A program made the position numbers and the translations under genes. From contig LT160593.1 of assembly GCA_900049755.1 (NCBI GenBank), positions 1,405,114-1,469,113 on the forward strand: a stretch of DNA of 64,000 nucleotides, written 5' to 3'. Positions 63,212 through 64,000 of the stretch are shown in pieces. Position 1 is the stretch's first letter; each line of letters starts with the position of its first letter. This stretch comes from Corynebacterium provencense. GTDB lineage: Bacteria; Actinomycetota; Actinomycetes; Mycobacteriales; Mycobacteriaceae. Below the pieces are notes generated by a model, which was not told where the DNA came from, made no database searches, and saw only the letters and a list, made by a program, of their open reading frames with translations.

Positions 63212-64000
63212 ATGACCGACTCCCGGGCACCGCTGTTCACCACCCCGCACGGCACCGTCTCCGGCACCCGCCGCGGTGGCGTCCACGTGTTCCGCGCTGT
63301 GCCTGTGGCGCACAGTCCGGGGTTCGCCCCGCCGGCACCGCCGGAGTCCTGGCAGGGGGTGCTGGACTGCTCCGACTCCTCCCGCCGCCGGGGTCTGCGA
63401 ACGGCCACCACCGTCTCCGTCTTCGCCCCGGAGGGGGCGGAGGTGGCGTCCTGTCCCGTCATCGCGTGGATCCACGGGGGCCGTTTCGAGGAGGGCCACG
63501 GTGACGACGGATTCTACGACGGGTCGGTCCTGGCGTCAGCGGGGTGCGTCGTGGTGACCCTGAACTACCGGAAGTGTCTCGAGGGTTTCATCCCCCTGGA
63601 CGGGGACACCCCCGGCGCTTTCCGGGGGGTGGATGACCTCGTCCACGCTCTGCGGTGGGTGCAGGACGCCGTGTCCGCCGTGGGCGGTGACCCGGACAAT
63701 GTCACCCTGGCGGGCCAGTCCGCCGGCGGCGGGCTGATCATGCAGCTGCTCACCGAACGCCGTGCGGACGCCCTGTTCCACCGGGCCGTGGTCCTGTCTC
63801 CGGGACTGCCGAGGATCCGGCCGCGCAACGGCTGGAGGCTGCGCCGGGCGGTCACGGCGGCGGGTCTCGGCGGTCCCCTCACCCTGGAACGGGTCAGCGA
63901 TCTCGGCGAGGACCGGCTGCGGCGGGCGGCCCGGCCTTTTTCTTTTTCACATTCTGATGTGGATAAAAGACCGGGGGGGTCCCGGGGTTCCCGGGGGGCG
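63212..64000 (+). CDS. Type B carboxylesterase, 5' part (cut by the window end)
   Basis: An alpha/beta-hydrolase frame of at least 263 codons, open to the window end. Signatures: CPVIAWIHGGRFEEG (oxyanion region), WVQDAVSAVGGDPDNVTLAGQSAGG with the nucleophile serine. The acidic residue and His of the triad would lie beyond the window. TAGAGT is exactly 7 nt before ATG 63212, so it is probably leaderless. The last 60 bp change abruptly to T/A-rich then G-runs, and the residues there no longer resemble the family. Confidence 0.8.
   Translation, partial: MTDSRAPLFTTPHGTVSGTRRGGVHVFRAVPVAHSPGFAPPAPPESWQGVLDCSDSSRRRGLRTATTVSVFAPEGAEVASCPVIAWIHGGRFEEGHGDDGFYDGSVLASAGCVVVTLNYRKCLEGFIPLDGDTPGAFRGVDDLVHALRWVQDAVSAVGGDPDNVTLAGQSAGGGLIMQLLTERRADALFHRAVVLSPGLPRIRPRNGWRLRRAVTAAGLGGPLTLERVSDLGEDRLRRAARPFSFSHSDVDKRPGGSRGSRGA

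Noticed and set aside
1..64000. CRISPR array, prophage, insertion sequence or secondary-metabolite cluster
   Set aside because: No regularly spaced repeats, transposase, integrase, phage structural genes or NRPS/PKS modules were seen; the tandem repeats are contiguous and short.

Overview
The window looks like a chromosomal segment of a high-GC Corynebacterium (Mycobacteriales). The reasons are gene content (panB, SURF1, aceE, mycothiol-dependent mscR, decaprenyl-type uppS, an HtaA-domain heme protein), DtxR-like iron boxes, and gene order that follows, with rearrangements, two blocks I know from Mycobacterium tuberculosis: glnE/glnA2/panB/Zn-ribbon/Nif3/PtkA/PtpA/SURF1/DUF3052/aceE, and dnaG/dgt/TPM/glyS/zur/uppS/recO/era/corC/ybeY/phoH/rsmE/dnaJ2/hrcA/hemW. 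I cannot name the species. I saw no phage, insertion sequence, CRISPR array or rRNA.

Layout. 1-4.1 kb: the 3' end of thiG overlapping a ThiF/MoeB-rhodanese gene, an MFS transporter and a GT87-type membrane glycosyltransferase. 4.0-13.6 kb: an iron/heme island on the minus strand with heme oxygenase (hmuO), a divergent heme-oxygenase-like paralogue that lost its heme-ligand histidine, an ABC ATPase/permease pair, and a siderophore-type binding lipoprotein facing a double AraC regulator. glnE sits inside this island, separated from its usual partner glnA2 (13.6-15 kb). 15-24 kb: panB, two DUF202 proteins, RNase P RNA, phosphatase/Zn-ribbon/Nif3 genes, a fused HAD/low-molecular-weight tyrosine phosphatase (PtkA-PtpA like), bioB with its auxiliary gene bsaP behind a BioQ-like operator, and SURF1. 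23.6-26.2 kb: htaA, a three-domain heme-binding surface protein, broken here by a 23-bp tandem duplication. 26-37 kb: tRNA-Val, DUF3052, aceE, an acyl carrier protein, a beta-lactamase-like hydrolase, lldD, two tRNAs, pirin, csoR with a clear operator, an MBL hydrolase and mscR. 37-46 kb: dnaG with a decayed zinc motif, a secreted guanyl-RNase, dgt, a DUF218 protein, a TPM-domain protein and glyS. 46.15-46.3 kb: a 6C-type small RNA with promoter and terminator. 46.3-58.7 kb: zur, then a long minus-strand housekeeping run from hemW/hrcA to uppS and a VIT1-type transporter, many genes overlapping by 4 bp. 58.8-64 kb: an AMP-binding acyl-CoA ligase, two tiny coupled membrane proteins, an M3 peptidase and a truncated carboxylesterase.

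Themes. (1) Iron: four DtxR-like boxes lie at hmuO, the permease gene, the binding-protein/AraC intergenic region and htaA, so these scattered genes probably form one iron-starvation response. (2) Many genes lack a Shine-Dalgarno sequence but carry TANNNT 6-8 nt before the start codon, the layout expected for leaderless transcripts. (3) Short tandem duplications are frequent; one inactivates htaA.
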